Source: Streptomyces alanosinicus (GTDB lineage Bacteria > Actinomycetota > Actinomycetes > Streptomycetales > Streptomycetaceae). From it: a DNA stretch of 64,000 bases. The stretch's first letter is position 1; every line of letters starts with the position of its first letter. Shown in pieces: positions 61,887 to 64,000 of this stretch. Location: contig NZ_BMVG01000005.1 in the NCBI RefSeq assembly GCF_014650595.1, forward strand, positions 310,001-374,000, in the 5' to 3' direction. The position numbers were made by a program, and so were the translations under genes. The notes beneath the pieces are model-generated. The model made no database searches. It was not told the origin of the DNA and saw only the letters and a program-made list of their open reading frames with translations.

Positions 61887-62468
61887 ATGACCACCACCCC
61901 TCGTGCCCTCGACACCGACCAGGCCCGCGCCCGGCTGCACGACCTCACCGTCATCGATGTGCGCACCCCCGGGGAGTACGCCTCCGGCCATCTGCCCGGC
62001 GCCCTCAACGTCCCCCTGGACCAGATCAGGCGCGCGCTGCCCGAGATCCGGCAGGCCGCCGGACGGGGCGACGTCCTCGTCGTGTGTGCCTCCGGCGCAC
62101 GTTCGGAGAACGCCTGCAAACTCCTTGCCGAGCAGGACATCCCGACCGCCACACTCGTCGGCGGCACCACCGCGTGGGCCGTCGAGGGGCACGATCTGCA
62201 CCGGCCCGCCGCCTGTGAGACCCGGGCCGGCTGGGCCATGGAGCGGCAGGTCCGCTTCACCGCCGGGACGGTCGTACTCCTGGGCCTGCTTCTCGGCTTC
62301 CTCGTGCACCCGGCGTTCCAGCTCCTGTCGGCCGGCATCGCGGGCGGCCTTGTCTTCAGCGCGCTCACCGACACCTGCGGCATGGCCGTGGTGCTCGGCA
62401 AGCTGCCGTACAACCGGCCCCGCCCGGCCGACCTCGCCGCGACGCTCGCGGCACTGCGCCGCGGCTGA
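61887..62468 (+). CDS. Rhodanese domain fused to two C-terminal membrane helices (DUF2892)
   Basis: 193 residues: rhodanese core (about 10-108) with DVRTPGEYASGHLPGALNVP and active-site loop CASGARS, then a DUF2892-type tail with two membrane helices (GTVVLLGLLLGFLVHPAF, then AGIAGGLVFSALTDTCGMAVVL). The enzyme is thus tethered to the membrane. ATG at 61887. Divergent from the CstR-like gene, with one CstR box before it. Confidence 0.9.
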   Translation: MTTTPRALDTDQARARLHDLTVIDVRTPGEYASGHLPGALNVPLDQIRRALPEIRQAAGRGDVLVVCASGARSENACKLLAEQDIPTATLVGGTTAWAVEGHDLHRPAACETRAGWAMERQVRFTAGTVVLLGLLLGFLVHPAFQLLSAGIAGGLVFSALTDTCGMAVVLGKLPYNRPRPADLAATLAALRRG

Positions 62469-62524
62469 CCGCCCTCAGCGGCCGACCGTCCGCCGTGCCG
62501 GCCGACTGCCGCGGCCGGCCGTCC

Positions 62525-62827
62525 TCAGTGAGCGGCGTCCCGCGGCCCGGCGTCGGCGGACTGTTCGGTCGCGCCGGCCTGGCCCGCCTGCTGCAGGAGC
62601 AGGCGGGCCAGGCCGCGCGCCTCGGCCGGGGTGAGGGCCGCCCAGACGCCCGGCTCGCCGCCCTGGTCCTCTCCCACGTTCAGGGCGATGCGGCGGACGG
62701 GCCGGTCCGGGGGGCCGAGCCGCAGGTGCCGTACCTCGATCCTGCGACCGCAGCCGGTCACCAGGGGGATCTGTTCGGCACGGCTCACCTCGATGCCGTG
62801 GAGCCGGTCGCTCGCCGTCGTCGTCAT
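62525..62827 (-). CDS. Small hypothetical protein
   Basis: 100 residues, soluble. Reads VRHLRLGPPDRPVRRIALNV in the middle and TPAEARGLARLLLQQAGQAG near the end, a pattern found in small streptomycete proteins of unknown role. ATG at 62827. A weak CstR-like box (TACCTGGCGGGGTA, 62888-62901) lies 61 bases upstream, so it might belong to the sulfur regulon. Confidence 0.6.
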   Translation of the reverse strand: MTTTASDRLHGIEVSRAEQIPLVTGCGRRIEVRHLRLGPPDRPVRRIALNVGEDQGGEPGVWAALTPAEARGLARLLLQQAGQAGATEQSADAGPRDAAH

Positions 62828-62887
62828 GGGTCTCACGCTCCTCCGCCGGCCGGTTCGGTCCGGTGCGGTCGCCACCCCGGGGTCCGA

Positions 62888-62901
62888 TACCTGGCGGGGT
62901 A
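62888..62901. promoter_or_regulatory. Degenerate CstR-type box 4
   Basis: TACCTGGCGGGGTA keeps TACC and GGGGTA at the same 14-base spacing as the three good boxes and sits in a longer inverted repeat (TGATACC/GGTATCA arms). It precedes the small hypothetical gene on the minus strand. Two mismatches in the left arm lower confidence. Confidence 0.45.
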
Positions 62902-62981
62902 TCAGGAGTAGCGCTCCGTGCGAGGGAGTTGTTCCCGGCCGGGCCTCACAGAGCCTGAAAGGGGATCTGCCGTCGGCGTGG

Positions 62982-64000
62982 TCACCGGGCTGACCGCGCC
63001 GGTTCCGCAACCGTGCGCGGGCTCAGCCATGCCGCCGCCACGGCGAGCGCCGAGGCCGCCACCAGGACGGCCGCGGCCCAGCGGCTCCCGGTTTCGATGT
63101 CGCTGCCCGCCAGGTGCAGGGCGAGGGTCACCAGGGCGACGCCCAGCGCGGTGCCGAGCCCTCGTGTCATGTTCACCAGGCCACCGCCCGTACCGGAGGA
63201 GCAGGCGGGTATCGCGCCCATGACCATGGCGTTGTTGGCCGGGGTGAAGATGCCCAGCCCCAGTCCGGTCAGCGTCAGCACCGGCACCAGCCCGCCGATC
63301 ACCGGCGGGACCACCAGCAGCCCGGTCACCGCCGCGGTGAAGACACCGGCGCCGGCCAGGCAGCGCGCGCGGTCCGGGAGGTGGTGGGGCAGAAGCCGGT
63401 CACCGCCCGTCGCGGCCAGCGCGAACCCGGCCGGCAGGGCGGTGAGCACCAGCCCGGCGGTCAGGTCCGAAGAGCCTCGCGCGGTGAGGACGACCGGCAC
63501 CAGCACCAGCGGGCCGAACAGCACCAGGTAACCGCTCAGCGCCCCCATCAGCCCGAATGCCACCGGCCGCACTCGGAGCAGGGCCAGGTCCAGCAAGGGC
63601 GCGGTCGTCCGCCGCTGCCGACGGACTAAGGCCCGGCCCGCCGCTGCGGCCACCGCGAACAGAGCGACCACGCCCCAGTCCGGCACCGGCAGCCCGGACG
63701 CCGCGGACACGGCCATCAAGGCGCCGGTGGTCGCCGAGGCCAGCAGGAGGAGGCCCGGCCAGTCGAAGCGGGCGACCCGGGTCCTGGCGCGGGTGCGGGG
63801 CAGCAGATAGTGGCCGCCGATCAGAGCGACCACGCCGACGGGGACGTTCACCCAGAACACCCACCGCCAGCCCAGCGTCGTCACCAGCGCCCCGCCCACC
63901 GTCGGCCCCAGGGCCAGCCCCAGCGCCTGGGCGGCGGCCTGCACCCCCAGGGCGCTGCGCATCCGCTCGCGCGGCGCGCTGGTGGTCACCAGCGCCACGC
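62982..64000 (-). CDS. MFS drug-efflux transporter (5' end beyond the window)
   Basis: At least 338 residues, stop at 62982; the N-terminus lies past the window edge. The visible part begins at the loop before helix 5 (ALGVQAAAQALGLALGPTVG, the antiporter motif) and includes GWRWVFWVNVPVGVVALIGG and GGGLVNMTRGLGTALG, typical of 14-helix DHA2 pumps. Substrate unknown. It is not linked to the sulfur genes by function. Confidence 0.88.
   Translation of the reverse strand, partial: VALVTTSAPRERMRSALGVQAAAQALGLALGPTVGGALVTTLGWRWVFWVNVPVGVVALIGGHYLLPRTRARTRVARFDWPGLLLLASATTGALMAVSAASGLPVPDWGVVALFAVAAAAGRALVRRQRRTTAPLLDLALLRVRPVAFGLMGALSGYLVLFGPLVLVPVVLTARGSSDLTAGLVLTALPAGFALAATGGDRLLPHHLPDRARCLAGAGVFTAAVTGLLVVPPVIGGLVPVLTLTGLGLGIFTPANNAMVMGAIPACSSGTGGGLVNMTRGLGTALGVALVTLALHLAGSDIETGSRWAAAVLVAASALAVAAAWLSPRTVAEPARSAR

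Overview
The window reads as a Streptomyces chromosome. G+C is very high with strong third-position bias, many genes start with GTG, gene ends overlap by 4 bases (ATGA/GTGA), and the families are typical of the genus (TerD, DUF6230/DUF6114, PucR and IclR regulators, sugar ABC importers without their own ATPase). I see no rRNA, no CRISPR array and no intact insertion sequence. Gene content looks like a chromosome arm: catabolic and secreted functions, small possible metabolite operons and several decaying genes.

Layout. 0.1-10.7 kb: TerD-type protein, glycosyltransferase, glutamate racemase-like protein, O-antigen-ligase-like membrane protein, apolipoprotein N-acyltransferase, Nudix hydrolase, 3-hydroxybutyrate dehydrogenase and a GAF/PucR regulator. 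10.8-15.5 kb: remnants of an MHS transporter and of a sugar-binding protein flank two tandem secreted three-repeat proteins; a DUF4239-type membrane protein follows. 15.5-20.0 kb: a tightly coupled minus-strand operon of AraC-type regulator, ThDP enzyme, SRPBCC protein and KAS III-like enzyme, possibly an acyloin pathway. 20.2-27.0 kb: a secreted aerolysin-like candidate, a frameshifted carotenoid oxygenase, an MFS pump, a damaged regulator and a P450. 27.3-31.4 kb: LmbE-type deacetylase and a sugar ABC importer. 31.6-34.5 kb: DUF6230, DUF6114 and a squalene/phytoene synthase fused to a cis-prenyltransferase. 34.5-37.6 kb: gene graveyard (LacI, FtsX-type permease and tautomerase remnants) around an orphan response regulator and a LysR gene.

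37.6-43.5 kb: the sarcosine oxidase operon soxBDAG with a divergent GntR regulator and a palindromic operator between them. 43.7-48.3 kb: a two-gene molybdenum hydroxylase (FAD subunit, then a 2Fe-2S/molybdopterin fusion) and a membrane-anchored double ABM protein. 48.3-51.6 kb: a small secreted protein and a large DUF4157-ADP-ribosyltransferase toxin-like protein. 51.9-53.0 kb: a conserved protein of unknown function followed by two tandem RNA elements that fold as circularly permuted tRNAs, the most unusual feature here. 53.2-58.7 kb: quinone oxidoreductase with three upstream inverted repeats, IclR, MFS/TetR pair with operator palindromes, MarR. 58.8-62.9 kb: a sulfide/persulfide detoxification regulon (CstR-like repressor, MBL-rhodanese, two rhodaneses, TSUP exporter) with four TACC..GGGGTA boxes. 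The right edge cuts an MFS gene.

Some frameshifts at 21-26 kb are each repaired by removing one base, mostly from a G/C run, so they may be sequencing errors rather than true decay.
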